A stretch of DNA of 21,129 bases from positions 1-21,129 of the forward strand of contig DLLT01000047.1 of assembly GCA_002478045.1 (NCBI GenBank), read 5' to 3'. Origin of the DNA: Porphyromonadaceae bacterium UBA7555. GTDB taxonomy: Bacteria > Bacteroidota > Bacteroidia > Bacteroidales > Muribaculaceae. Below the pieces are notes generated by a model. It searched no databases. It was not told where the DNA came from and saw only the letters and a list, made by a program, of their open reading frames with translations. How positions within the stretch are numbered: position 1 is the first letter of the stretch; every line of letters begins with the position of its first letter. Below are positions 1 through 7,651 of the stretch, piece after piece. Position numbers and translations under genes: made by a program.

Positions 1-1
1 T

Positions 2-433
2 TCGGTTAGTCCATCCACGGAATTACGCCGCTGCCCCGATAAAACTAATAACTTTCGACATAGAGCGATAAATGTTGACAATGCGACAAATGGCACCGGC
101 AGTGATTCTAGAGTAAATTATTCGTCTACTCAAAAAGTTGAAGTTACAACATCTAATGCGGCAGGTCGTCAGTCAACCAAGCAAATGATTCCATCATATG
201 TTTGTATTGCACATGAACTTATACATGCTTTACATTCAACAGAAGGGACGTTATTTAAAGAGCTAAAAGAAAAATATACATACTCTTTTCAAGGTGTGCC
301 AATTAAAGTGAAGGCTACTCCGGAGGAATTGCGCACGGTTGGTTTGTTGTACGTATTACCAGGCGATATTACGGAAAATGACATAAGACGAGAACAACTA
401 TTAGGATACAGATTGAATTATGGTGAACAATAA
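2..433 (+). CDS. C-terminal end of a polymorphic (Rhs/YD-type) toxin with M91 zinc metallopeptidase domain (5' partial)
   Basis: The reading frame is open from the window edge to the TAA at 431-433, so only the last ~143 residues are visible. The HELIH motif (212-226) is a zincin HExxH site: two zinc-binding histidines and the catalytic glutamate. It is followed by a block reading EELRTVGLL, ITENDIRREQ and GYRLNY. That E..TVGL...TEN.LR.E...R..Y arrangement is the hallmark of Peptidase_M91, the NleD-like effector family, which occurs in enterobacterial effectors and as the C-terminal warhead of bacterial polymorphic toxins. Carriage by an Rhs/YD protein is inferred, because the core lies outside the window. 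The region is AT-rich compared with genes from 1.6 kb onward, as is typical of exchangeable toxin tips. It overlaps the next gene by 14 bp, the usual arrangement for toxin and immunity. The target cannot be read from the sequence. A stand-alone peptidase starting at the ATG at 185 is unlikely, because recognisable sequence continues upstream. Confidence 0.75.
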   Translation, partial: SVSPSTELRRCPDKTNNFRHRAINVDNATNGTGSDSRVNYSSTQKVEVTTSNAAGRQSTKQMIPSYVCIAHELIHALHSTEGTLFKELKEKYTYSFQGVPIKVKATPEELRTVGLLYVLPGDITENDIRREQLLGYRLNYGEQ

Positions 434-950
434 GTTTGTTAAAGCTTTGATACGAAGCATTGCGACAGTGAGTATCGCTGTTGTATTGTCGGGATGTAGC
501 AAAGGACACCGAGACGCCCAAGTCGAGTCGTCCTCTGCGTCTGCGGAGTTGCCGGTGTACTTTACTTTGGATAGTTGGGCAGATTCAATAGCGGTGTACT
601 TGACATTTGAGAAAGACCGGATCACGATGTTAAGCACGCATAAAAAATCCGGTGAAACGGACTCCTTAGATTTAGCAATAGCAGATACTCTTGCAGAGTA
701 TATAAATAAGCATATACCATTGGCGCAGTATGAACTTGCTCACCTAAGCGATCCTATCGAGTCTTGCAGGCTTGAATGTGAAGGAGAACTGCTCATTCCG
801 CGACGCAAGGGCAATATGTCAAATAAAGATGTATCCGCCCTCCAAAGTCACAAAGAAGCCATTTTGCTCGAAAATAAATATGGTAAAAATCCGAGCGTGA
901 AAATATTGATGGAAACTTTTAATAAGTTTATACAAGACAACGATATATGA
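420..950 (+). CDS. Lipoprotein, candidate immunity protein for the M91 toxin
   Basis: The 176-residue product begins with a basic N-terminus, a hydrophobic stretch and an LSGC lipobox (Cys26), so it should be exported and lipidated. The mature part has no family I recognise. It is mixed alpha/beta in appearance, with a charged helical C-terminal half. The ATG at 420 lies inside the last codons of the toxin gene in another frame, and the stop overlaps the start of the next gene as ATGA, so toxin and both lipoproteins are probably translationally coupled. Position immediately behind a toxin tip and the shared low GC suggest immunity. A lipoprotein location would imply that the toxin is neutralised in the periplasm or at the envelope. 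The immunity role is inference from position only. Confidence 0.7.
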   Translation: MVNNKFVKALIRSIATVSIAVVLSGCSKGHRDAQVESSSASAELPVYFTLDSWADSIAVYLTFEKDRITMLSTHKKSGETDSLDLAIADTLAEYINKHIPLAQYELAHLSDPIESCRLECEGELLIPRRKGNMSNKDVSALQSHKEAILLENKYGKNPSVKILMETFNKFIQDNDI

Positions 951-1462
951 AAGCTCTTTTGCACCTTATAGCACTTGTTTTACTGCTAACAGCGGTCTCT
1001 TGTCACAATCCAGGTGCCGAGTCAAAGGAGGATGGTGAAACCGCGACACATCGTCACATAAAGTATTATTCAGACTTATATTCCTTCGAACTTATAGATG
1101 ACACGCTATATTATGTTCGAGATAAAGTTTGTCACAATCAAACGATACAAGCCATACCTGTAGCGTCAGCTGATTTAAGAACCATAGACAGCTTGGCGTC
1201 AACCATCGACTATACATACATCTATGGTACAAGCCAAACAGACCTTTATGAAGATGCGCTTGTCATAGATGGAGAAACGGTGTATTATTCGTGTGAGCAA
1301 TTGCTGTTCAGACCTGACAAGGGCGTTTTCCCGACCGATTTGAAAAAGATCCACACGACATTGGAACTTATAGACAAGCTTATATGCCTTGGCGATAGCA
1401 ACTTTTATAAACGCTGGGAGTGGTATCCATACGCGCCCCAGTCGTCCTTAGATGACAAATAA
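947..1462 (+). CDS. Second small lipoprotein, candidate immunity or accessory protein
   Basis: The 171-residue product has a short lysine start, a leucine-rich hydrophobic segment and a cysteine at position 19 in a loose AVSC lipobox of the kind accepted in Bacteroidetes. The mature part is rich in Tyr and Asp (repeated DTLYY, DLYEDALVIDGETVYY) and ends in a Trp/Tyr-rich segment before a polar tail. I recognise no family. The start overlaps the previous stop by four bases (ATGA), so the two lipoproteins form one translational unit. It could be a second immunity protein, a leftover from an earlier toxin tip, or a partner of the first lipoprotein. No convincing similarity between the two mature sequences is visible by eye. 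Confidence 0.7.
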   Translation: MKALLHLIALVLLLTAVSCHNPGAESKEDGETATHRHIKYYSDLYSFELIDDTLYYVRDKVCHNQTIQAIPVASADLRTIDSLASTIDYTYIYGTSQTDLYEDALVIDGETVYYSCEQLLFRPDKGVFPTDLKKIHTTLELIDKLICLGDSNFYKRWEWYPYAPQSSLDDK

Positions 1463-1630
1463 GCCGAAGCCTGAATAAAAGCCCGATTGCTGGGATTTAT
1501 CTATGGAGGCGGATTGCCGATGCTATCCGGCGCGGCTAAATGTTATACTCTGTAGATTAATGGTTTGTCTATTATTGGAGATTGGCTTGGCCTTCTCGAA
1601 TTTCCCGGCTGAGCGGTTAGGCGGCCATGC

Positions 1631-2980
1631 TTAGCGCTGCTGCTCTTCGATGAAGGGGTTGCGACGTCGGGCAGCCTGTGCCAGGGCCTCGACGCGGCGT
1701 TGACGTCGGCTATTGATGTATCTGCGGGCAAAGATGGTGGGTACGGCTACGCCTAAGGCGATACATAGGATGATTAGCGCCGACTGTACGCCGTTGTATA
1801 CGGCCTGCGTCAGCTCGCCCACTACTCCGTGCATATATATTATTGTCATAAGTGCGCGATACATGAGTACGCCCGGAACCATTACGATGACCGAAGGCAC
1901 AGTGATGACATTCATCGGTACGTGTACGAGGTGTACCACCTTGATGGCTAAGATGGCAATGACAGCAGCTGCTACGAAGGCCCCGAGAGCCGGACCCAGA
2001 CCCAGTGTCGAGGCTACGAATGTGCGGATGCTGACGGCGGTTGCGCCACCTAAGGCGACAACCCATAATGCCCGGCGTGGGATGTTGAATATCGAGGCAA
2101 AGCCCGTGGCGCCCATAGCACCGGCCAATGCCGCGGCCGCGTACGAGGTGCTGCCCGAGATGCTTTGCGCCATGATACGGTCGATGGCGTCCGGCATTGT
2201 GGGCGAAATCAGACGCAACGCTATGGCAATGCCGAAAGACATCGCTGCCACAATCATCAGTGTATTCACCGCGCGCGATACGCCCACCATAAGGTGGTCG
2301 TCAAGCATATCCGAGACGAAATTGATAAGCGGCACGCCCGGAATGATGAACAACGTGCATGCACATAGCGGATAACCGCCGGTGTCCCATCCCGTGAGCG
2401 CTATAAGCATTGCGGCACAGCAGGTGCTGACAGCGGCGGCCGTGGCTATGATGACATAGACATTGATGCTGGTGGTGTTGAGCCAACGCCGTACGAGGTA
2501 GCCCGGAACGGCCGCCATGGCCGTGATGGCCGCGGCATCCCATCCTCCACCGAAAATGCGGCAAAATCCGGCGCAGGCCATTGCTGCACAAAGGCATAGC
2601 AGCCACGGGGCGTAAGTGCCGCCGATGCCGCGTTCAATATCCTTCAAGTGTACGGCATAATGCGCCACATCGTAATTATGTGATATTGCACGCCAGGACA
2701 ACTTGCTGACGACGGCCATAGTATTCATGTCAATGCGGTGATGTCGCACCTTCTGAGACTTATATACCGAATGGGTTGCGTCGCTGATATTGACGGCTAC
2801 GAGGCTCCAGCGTACATCGATGTGCATATTTTCGTGCGGAATGCCGAAGTGCACGGATAGGCGCGTCATTGTGCGTATGATGCGCGAGGTGTCCGCCCCG
2901 CACTCCATCAACAATACGCCCGTACGCACAAGCAAATCAGCCTTGCGGCGCAGTGTGGTGAATGACATTGTGTTGTTCAT
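1631..2980 (-). CDS. Threonine/serine exporter, ThrE family
   Basis: This 449-residue inner-membrane protein has the two-part ThrE layout. The N-terminal ~115 residues are soluble, with the family-typical sequence around MECGADTSRI and GIPHENMHIDV. They are followed by about ten hydrophobic segments. The first membrane block (about 120-270) matches the ThrE domain and the second (about 285-425, with a PSVIVMVPGVLMYRA motif) the ThrE_2/DUF3815-like half. In many bacteria the halves are separate genes; here they are fused as in Corynebacterium ThrE. The role inferred from the family is proton-driven efflux of threonine or serine. The C-terminus is basic (RRQRR). The gene is transcribed alone, diverging from the capsid cluster and convergent with the toxin/lipoprotein unit. 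MNNTMSF gives the longest ATG start; the ATG four codons in is also possible. Confidence 0.85.
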   Translation of the reverse strand: MNNTMSFTTLRRKADLLVRTGVLLMECGADTSRIIRTMTRLSVHFGIPHENMHIDVRWSLVAVNISDATHSVYKSQKVRHHRIDMNTMAVVSKLSWRAISHNYDVAHYAVHLKDIERGIGGTYAPWLLCLCAAMACAGFCRIFGGGWDAAAITAMAAVPGYLVRRWLNTTSINVYVIIATAAAVSTCCAAMLIALTGWDTGGYPLCACTLFIIPGVPLINFVSDMLDDHLMVGVSRAVNTLMIVAAMSFGIAIALRLISPTMPDAIDRIMAQSISGSTSYAAAALAGAMGATGFASIFNIPRRALWVVALGGATAVSIRTFVASTLGLGPALGAFVAAAVIAILAIKVVHLVHVPMNVITVPSVIVMVPGVLMYRALMTIIYMHGVVGELTQAVYNGVQSALIILCIALGVAVPTIFARRYINSRRQRRVEALAQAARRRNPFIEEQQR

Positions 2981-3060
2981 AATGTGATTGCCTTATTGGA
3001 AAAATACAAATATGGCGAAAGCCAAATTGTCTATCATTGTGAAATGCCCTATTGGTGATG

Positions 3061-3096
3061 CAAAGATAATGAATATTTCGATAAGAGTGGGCCAAA
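3061..3096 (-). promoter_or_regulatory. Possible promoter of the ThrE-type exporter gene (weak)
   Basis: Read on the minus strand, 3061-3068 gives TATCTTTG, a match to the Bacteroidetes -7 box TAnnTTTG. A TTTG lies at 3093-3096, 24 bp away, which is longer than the usual ~20. Transcription would start near 3055, about 75 bp before the gene. The gene-free stretch 2981-3316 (336 bp) otherwise holds only the opposite promoter for the capsid cluster and AT-rich sequence. Confidence 0.35.
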
Positions 3097-3237
3097 TCAT
3101 ACACGTTTGCCGGTTGGATAGAAGGATTATGTTGATATTCAGGGCTCACTTTCTGTTATGAATAAGCGCAGAAGTGTTGGTGATTTCGGTTTTGAAAATT
3201 GGTAAAATGCCAAATAATGTTAAATATTAAATTTGTA

Positions 3238-3269
3238 TTTGGTCAATAGAAATAACCGTCGTAACTTTG
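3238..3269 (+). promoter_or_regulatory. Bacteroides-type promoter of the capsid/portal cluster
   Basis: A -33 box TTTG (3238-3241) and a -7 box TAACTTTG (3262-3269) are separated by 20 bp, a full match to the primary Bacteroidetes promoter consensus. The start site should be near 3276, leaving an A-rich leader of about 40 nt before the ATG at 3317. No other consensus promoter was seen inside the cluster, so it may drive all six genes. Confidence 0.75.
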
Positions 3270-3316
3270 CGGCGTAACAATCAAACACCAATTATCAACC
3301 AAAACACAAAACAAAG

Positions 3317-3964
3317 ATGAAAAACAACGAAAAACACAAGGCTGCAAACCGTGGCATTGCCGCATCGGCCGAGACGCCACAGCAGCACACCGCGCCCGCC
3401 ACACCGAGTGATTCTGCCACACCGACTACGTCCGCTGCGCCGCCCATAGCCGCAGCCCCGACCGTGTCCGCCGCCTTTGTCGAGACCTCGCAGTCCGAAG
3501 CCGCTAAGGCACAGACCGAATCCGCCGGGAATGCCGAGGGGAAGATTCCGCCGCTTGACCTTGGCGAAGACCGATTGACGCCGATCACCGCGCCGATAGT
3601 CCGTGTAGACAACCCCGATGCGACATCGGTCGCCGACAAAGTTGCCGTTCCGAAGACCGATGTGTCCGCAGTCATCAAAGCCATTGTCACTGCTATGGAC
3701 ATAGATACGCGTCTTGCCCACGCCTTGGTAGATATCCATACCGGTGTTGATGCGGCAGAAGCCTTCGGCCGCGCCTACGGCATCACATTGCCCACGGGGA
3801 AAGGCGAAGCCGTGCCTGATGTCAGACCCAAGCGAGCAGCCAGGTCCGAGGCGCCCGAAGGTGATGCTCCTGGTGCCGTAGACACATCCGTTGCCCGGCT
3901 GCCCGAGCAAGTTGCGAGCGTACCCACCTTCCTTTGTAATCCGCGTCGCGGCTTCTGGGATTAA
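3317..3964 (+). CDS. Ala/Pro/Thr-rich disordered protein upstream of the capsid gene; possible scaffold or cargo protein
   Basis: The product is 215 residues. Residues ~10-80 are low-complexity Ala/Pro/Thr/Ser and surely disordered. A short ordered-looking helical part follows (about 110-160, VSAVIKAIVTAMDIDTRL...LVDIHTGVDAAEAFGRAYGI), then another disordered stretch. The chain ends in a compact basic/aromatic tail (CNPRRGFWD). I recognise no family. It is the first gene of the cluster and directly precedes the capsid gene, where tailed phages usually encode the scaffold, and an intrinsically disordered protein with a short terminal peptide suits a scaffold or an encapsulated cargo. This is inference from position. 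The ATG at 3317 sits about 40 nt behind the predicted transcription start. Confidence 0.7.
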   Translation: MKNNEKHKAANRGIAASAETPQQHTAPATPSDSATPTTSAAPPIAAAPTVSAAFVETSQSEAAKAQTESAGNAEGKIPPLDLGEDRLTPITAPIVRVDNPDATSVADKVAVPKTDVSAVIKAIVTAMDIDTRLAHALVDIHTGVDAAEAFGRAYGITLPTGKGEAVPDVRPKRAARSEAPEGDAPGAVDTSVARLPEQVASVPTFLCNPRRGFWD

Positions 3965-4006
3965 TCTTACTTGCCTGAAACAAATCCGATACCACCGAAA
4001 AACACA

Positions 4007-4022
4007 CTTATCGGCCGATAAG
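4007..4022. repeat. 16-bp perfect palindrome upstream of the capsid gene
   Basis: CTTATCGGCCGATAAG is identical to its reverse complement. It lies in the 141-bp gap between the disordered-protein gene and the capsid gene. As DNA it could bind a dimeric regulator; as RNA it could form a hairpin only by opening the central bases. No T-run follows, so it is not a terminator. Confidence 0.5.
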
Positions 4023-4105
4023 ACATGTCGTCCGCGTCATACGAGACCGGACATATTCGCAAACCAAACAATTTATTCACAATCCAAATCTCAATTACAG
4101 CTACT

Positions 4106-5389
4106 ATGAGTACAAACACCTACCAAAGCGCCTATGGCACGCAAGTCAGCGGCGCACCACTCACCACCGCCATCACCGAAGCCTCCGCTCCCGGACTGCT
4201 GCGCAACGATGTAGACGAACGTATCGTCAAAATTCGCCCTATGGCCACACCCATTGACCAGCTCTCGCGCTGTGCCGGTGCTCGCAACTGCTCGTCCATG
4301 AAAGTCAGCTACTACGCCGTCGATGTCAAGCCCATAGGCGCCTCGGTATCCACCGGCTTCGGCGCAACGGATACCATCGTAGAAGACGATGCCGCCAACG
4401 TCTATGTGCACACCGACTGCGATGCCATATTCTCGGTGAGCGAGACACTGATGTTGCCCGAGATCAAAGTCTCCCATAAAGTGGACGGCGTGGCCACCAC
4501 CGGGGCGCTGATGCTCTACGTCATCAGCATCGGTGATACCAAGGGTATGTTGTGCCGCATCGTCAATGCCGACATCAAGACCGGCTCGGACAACAAGCTG
4601 CACGCCGACATTCCCAACGTTGAGGATGGCACCAAGGTCGTACGCATGGGGCGTGCCGCCGCCGAGTTGGACGTGCAGACCGCCCAGTTTGAGGCTCTGC
4701 CCAAGCGCAATACCAACAACTGCCAGATCTTCAAGATGCAAGTCGAGCAATCCACCTTCCAGAAACTCGCCAATAAAGAAGTCGGATGGGACTTCTCCGA
4801 CCAAGAAGAAGTCGCCGTCATCGATATGCGTATGGGCATGGAGAAGAACTTTCTCTTTGGCAACCGTTCCGAGCTATATGATCCCGTCAAGAAAGAGACC
4901 ATATATCTCACCGGCGGCATCTGGGGTCAGACCGACAAGCAGTTCAGCTACACTCCCGGCGCTATGGATCGCACCGTACTGATCAATATGTGTCGCCAAG
5001 CCTTCACCGGCAACGGCGGGTCCTGCCGCAAGATACTTATCGGTGGCTCGGGTCTGATACAAGAGCTCTCCAACTTGCCGTATGATAAAGTGCTCAGCGC
5101 CGGTCAGACCTATACGCGCTGGGGTATCGAGTTCCGCGAGATATGCTCCAATTTCGGCACGTTGTATGTGGTACATAGCGAGATTTTTGACCAGTGCGGT
5201 CACAGCAACGACGGGTTTATTCTCGATCCCGACTATATGACCAAGTACTGCCATGTGCCCTTCCATGCCGAGACGCTGGATCTGCGTCGTAGCGGTTTGC
5301 GCAATACCGATGCCGTTGTGCTGACCGAGGCCAGCTGCCTTGTGCTGCGCCATCCCGCCACCCATATGCGTGTCGTGGCTGACGAATAA
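4106..5389 (+). CDS. Phage-type major capsid protein (SU10/DUF5309-like)
   Basis: The 427-residue product looks like a HK97-fold major capsid protein of the type found in Bacteroidales elements. Near the N-terminus is GLLRNDVDERIVKIRPMATP followed by IDQLSR. Mid-protein is a strongly patterned block (VRMGRAAAELDVQTAQFEA..., QVEQSTFQKLANKE, DFSDQEEVAVIDMRMGMEK). The C-terminal third has LTGGIWGQ, ILIGGSGLI, FGTLYVVHSEIFD and LRNTDAVVLTEASCLVLRHP. From memory this matches the SU10 major capsid (DUF5309) family; no search was possible. I chose the ATG at 4106 over an in-frame ATG at 4025 because the upstream residues look like untranslated leader and MSTNTYQSAYGTQ is family-like. The gene looks intact and its base composition matches the host, which suggests long residence. 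Confidence 0.75.
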   Translation: MSTNTYQSAYGTQVSGAPLTTAITEASAPGLLRNDVDERIVKIRPMATPIDQLSRCAGARNCSSMKVSYYAVDVKPIGASVSTGFGATDTIVEDDAANVYVHTDCDAIFSVSETLMLPEIKVSHKVDGVATTGALMLYVISIGDTKGMLCRIVNADIKTGSDNKLHADIPNVEDGTKVVRMGRAAAELDVQTAQFEALPKRNTNNCQIFKMQVEQSTFQKLANKEVGWDFSDQEEVAVIDMRMGMEKNFLFGNRSELYDPVKKETIYLTGGIWGQTDKQFSYTPGAMDRTVLINMCRQAFTGNGGSCRKILIGGSGLIQELSNLPYDKVLSAGQTYTRWGIEFREICSNFGTLYVVHSEIFDQCGHSNDGFILDPDYMTKYCHVPFHAETLDLRRSGLRNTDAVVLTEASCLVLRHPATHMRVVADE

Positions 5390-5435
5390 GCTCCGGTCTA
5401 ATGGTAGGGCGGGAGGGACATCCGAAAGCCGCAAA

Positions 5436-5474
5436 GGTGCGCCGACAAATTACGAAAAGCAATGTCGGCGCACC
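5436..5474 (+). promoter_or_regulatory. Strong RNA hairpin just after the capsid gene
   Basis: GGTGCGCCGACA (5436-5447) and TGTCGGCGCACC (5463-5474) form a perfect 12-bp stem around a 15-nt A-rich loop, 46 bp after the capsid stop codon. No T-run follows, so it is not a classical terminator. It could protect the upstream capsid mRNA from 3' exonucleases or partly attenuate transcription, keeping the capsid protein in excess over the portal. Confidence 0.6.
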
Positions 5475-5551
5475 GATACGGCCCAAGATGCGATAGGAGA
5501 CGCTATACGGGAAAAACCATATACTAAAGAAAATATACAACATACAATACT

Positions 5552-6142
5552 ATGAAAATCACACTGACACAAGCCCAAATGCTGTCGCTGTGGCGACGGG
5601 CTCAGGGACTTGAGCCCACCGCCGCTGCTGTTTCGCTCGAGCAATGGGAAAGTATAGACACCGAGGCTCAACTGGCACTGCGTATGCGCCAATGGTATCT
5701 GCGCCTGCTCGATACCGGTGATGAGACACTTGTCGCCACCTCCGATATTTCGGCACAGATATCGCTGCGCCGGGTAGGCGAAGGCGTGTATGCCGCCACG
5801 TTGCCCTCGGCCTGTCGCCGGTTGCTGCGATTCAATATTACCGATGATTGCGGCACTTCGATGGTGATGCCGACCATCGAAGATATTTCCGAAAAGGCCG
5901 TGACCCGTTACCGTCGACGCCGAGCCAATCCGTGGGGGGCGTCCGCCTTTGTTCCGGCGCGAGCCATCGTGCGCGGCCAAAGCCTTATCGTTGCTTGTGG
6001 ATGCGGCGCGGGCGGCGCTGAGACGCTGCCCGTGGTCAGCGAGGCGCAGGCCGTCATTGACCCCGGCGATGAAACGTACGTCCTGGACGAGGCCGCATTG
6101 GCCACCATCCCCGGCGATGTCGATCTGAGTACCTTTGTCTGA
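5552..6142 (+). CDS. Unknown protein between capsid and portal genes; possible head-completion or adaptor protein
   Basis: The 196-residue product has no signal peptide. It opens with a helical, Leu/Gln/Arg-rich segment (about 1-50) and continues with mixed strands, including SRYRRRR-like basic residues around 125-130. It ends in an acidic tail rich in Asp/Glu/Pro that finishes in DLSTFV. I recognise no family. Its place between a capsid and a portal gene is where small connector or adaptor proteins are expected, but nothing in the sequence proves this. The start ATG follows an A-rich leader typical of this genome. Codon use resembles the flanking capsid and portal genes. Confidence 0.65.
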   Translation: MKITLTQAQMLSLWRRAQGLEPTAAAVSLEQWESIDTEAQLALRMRQWYLRLLDTGDETLVATSDISAQISLRRVGEGVYAATLPSACRRLLRFNITDDCGTSMVMPTIEDISEKAVTRYRRRRANPWGASAFVPARAIVRGQSLIVACGCGAGGAETLPVVSEAQAVIDPGDETYVLDEAALATIPGDVDLSTFV

Positions 6143-6217
6143 ACCGCCGGGAGCGATGATGCGAAAAACATTTAAGCTACAACAAATTACAAACCTTCAA
6201 AATTGCTGAAAAACACA

Positions 6218-7651
6218 ATGACAGATACTATCGAAAAATACGTACTGGCTGCTGCACGGGATGCTTATGCCGCGCAATGCGACCTGCGTCGGCGCCGTAT
6301 GCGCTACAAACGCTTCACTTACGGCGACCAATGGGGCGATATGGTACGTGACAGCCGCGGCGCTATGGTTCGCGAAGGCGACCTCATGGCCGCCGGTGGC
6401 CGCCAGCCGCTGACCAACAACCTTATACGCCGCCTTGTCAAGACCATTGTCGGGCGTTGGCGTACTATGGCAGCCGAGAGCCGCCGCTACGAAGACCCCG
6501 CGCTGGGTGCACGGCTCAACAGCCTTGCCGAACTTGATGCGCGAATGCTTGAAGAATTCCTGATCAGCGGTTGTGCCATCCAACGTGTGAGCCGCGAGAA
6601 CCGCGTACCGGTCGGCAGCGCCGTATGGGTGGACAATGTCAGCCCGCGCGACTTCTTTGTCAATGCCTTCTGCGATCCGCGCGGCCACGACATACGATTG
6701 GCCGGGATGCTGCACGAGATGACGCCCGTAGAGCTGGCAGCACGCTTCGGCAGTGGTGATCGTATGCGCACCGCCGCGCTGCTTCAACGGGCACGAGCCA
6801 TTGCCGGCGGCGACGTCATTCCGGCCGAGCCGTTGGTGCGCGACTGTGCGAGCGAAGACTTTGCGCGAGCACGCAGCGGATACTGCCGCGTCATCGAGAT
6901 TTGGACCCTGGACAGCGCCGTCACGTCCTCCGATACCGATATTGCTATGGGATGGCATTGCCGCTGGATGCTGCCCGACGGCACCTTGCTGGACCAATAT
7001 CACAGCCCTTACGGTCATGGTTCACATCCCTTTGCCATCAAATTCTATCCGTTGACCGACGGCGAAGTCCATTCGTTTGTCGAAGACGTCGTCGAGCAGC
7101 AGAAATACATCAACCGCCTTGTCGTGCTCATAGACAAGATGATGGGCGCCAGTGCCAAGGGTGTCCTGCTATTTCCTATGGCCCAGAAATCGCCTTTGGT
7201 GTCGTGGGAGGAGATTGCCGAGCGCTGGAGCCGTACCGATGGAGTTATTCCCGTGATGGGGCGAGGCGAGACCTTGCCTACTCAGATTTCCGGTAACGGC
7301 GCCGATGCCGGAGCGCACCAATTGCTGTCCCTTGAGCTGAAGCTCTTTGAAGACGTCAGCGGCGTCAGCAACGCCCTGCTTGGCGAATCCTCCAATGCCA
7401 CCGGCGGCGCCGGGCTCTTTGATGCACAAGTGCGAAACTCCACCATAGCCCTCGCCGATATTTTTGACACCTTTGAGTCTTTTCTGGACGAGCGCGACCG
7501 CCGCATACTGCTATGCGGACAAGGCGGCAATGCGTCTGCCGAGGCCTTGCCGAAAGGGAGCCGACCCGCTGGTGCCGCTGTCGGAAAAGGTGTTGAGGCA
7601 GAGAACGCCGAGGCGAAAACCGTGAAAACGACAAATACGACACAGCTATGA
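6218..7651 (+). CDS. Phage portal protein, shortened (P22/SU10-like)
   Basis: The 477-residue product matches portal proteins in layout. Residues 30-75 carry YKRFTYGDQW, a basic linker and GRQPLTNNLIRRLVK, the typical portal entry motif. About 285-400 holds DVVEQQKYINRLVVLIDKMM, then VSGVSNALLGESSNATGGAGLF, the usual stem/wing region, and AQVRNSTIALADIFDTFESF. In phages a portal forms the 12-subunit DNA gate at one capsid vertex and docks terminase. This protein stops shortly after that conserved region and ends in a low-complexity Ala/Glu/Lys tail, so it is shorter than typical members (P22 portal is 725 residues) and appears to lack the C-terminal barrel. I chose the ATG at 6218 over the TTG at 6203. 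The stop overlaps the next start by four bases. Confidence 0.75.
   Translation: MTDTIEKYVLAAARDAYAAQCDLRRRRMRYKRFTYGDQWGDMVRDSRGAMVREGDLMAAGGRQPLTNNLIRRLVKTIVGRWRTMAAESRRYEDPALGARLNSLAELDARMLEEFLISGCAIQRVSRENRVPVGSAVWVDNVSPRDFFVNAFCDPRGHDIRLAGMLHEMTPVELAARFGSGDRMRTAALLQRARAIAGGDVIPAEPLVRDCASEDFARARSGYCRVIEIWTLDSAVTSSDTDIAMGWHCRWMLPDGTLLDQYHSPYGHGSHPFAIKFYPLTDGEVHSFVEDVVEQQKYINRLVVLIDKMMGASAKGVLLFPMAQKSPLVSWEEIAERWSRTDGVIPVMGRGETLPTQISGNGADAGAHQLLSLELKLFEDVSGVSNALLGESSNATGGAGLFDAQVRNSTIALADIFDTFESFLDERDRRILLCGQGGNASAEALPKGSRPAGAAVGKGVEAENAEAKTVKTTNTTQL

Noticed and set aside
1713..2375. Plus-strand frame antisense to the ThrE-type exporter
   Set aside because: Low-complexity Ala/Met/Thr-rich translation; the minus strand encodes a complete transporter.
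4025..4105. Longer N-terminus of the capsid protein starting at the ATG at 4025
   Set aside because: The extra 27 residues look like translated A-rich leader; the ATG at 4106 starts a family-like N-terminus.
4091..4804. Minus-strand frame antisense to the capsid gene
   Set aside because: Gly/Val-rich shadow frame; the capsid frame has a conserved family pattern.
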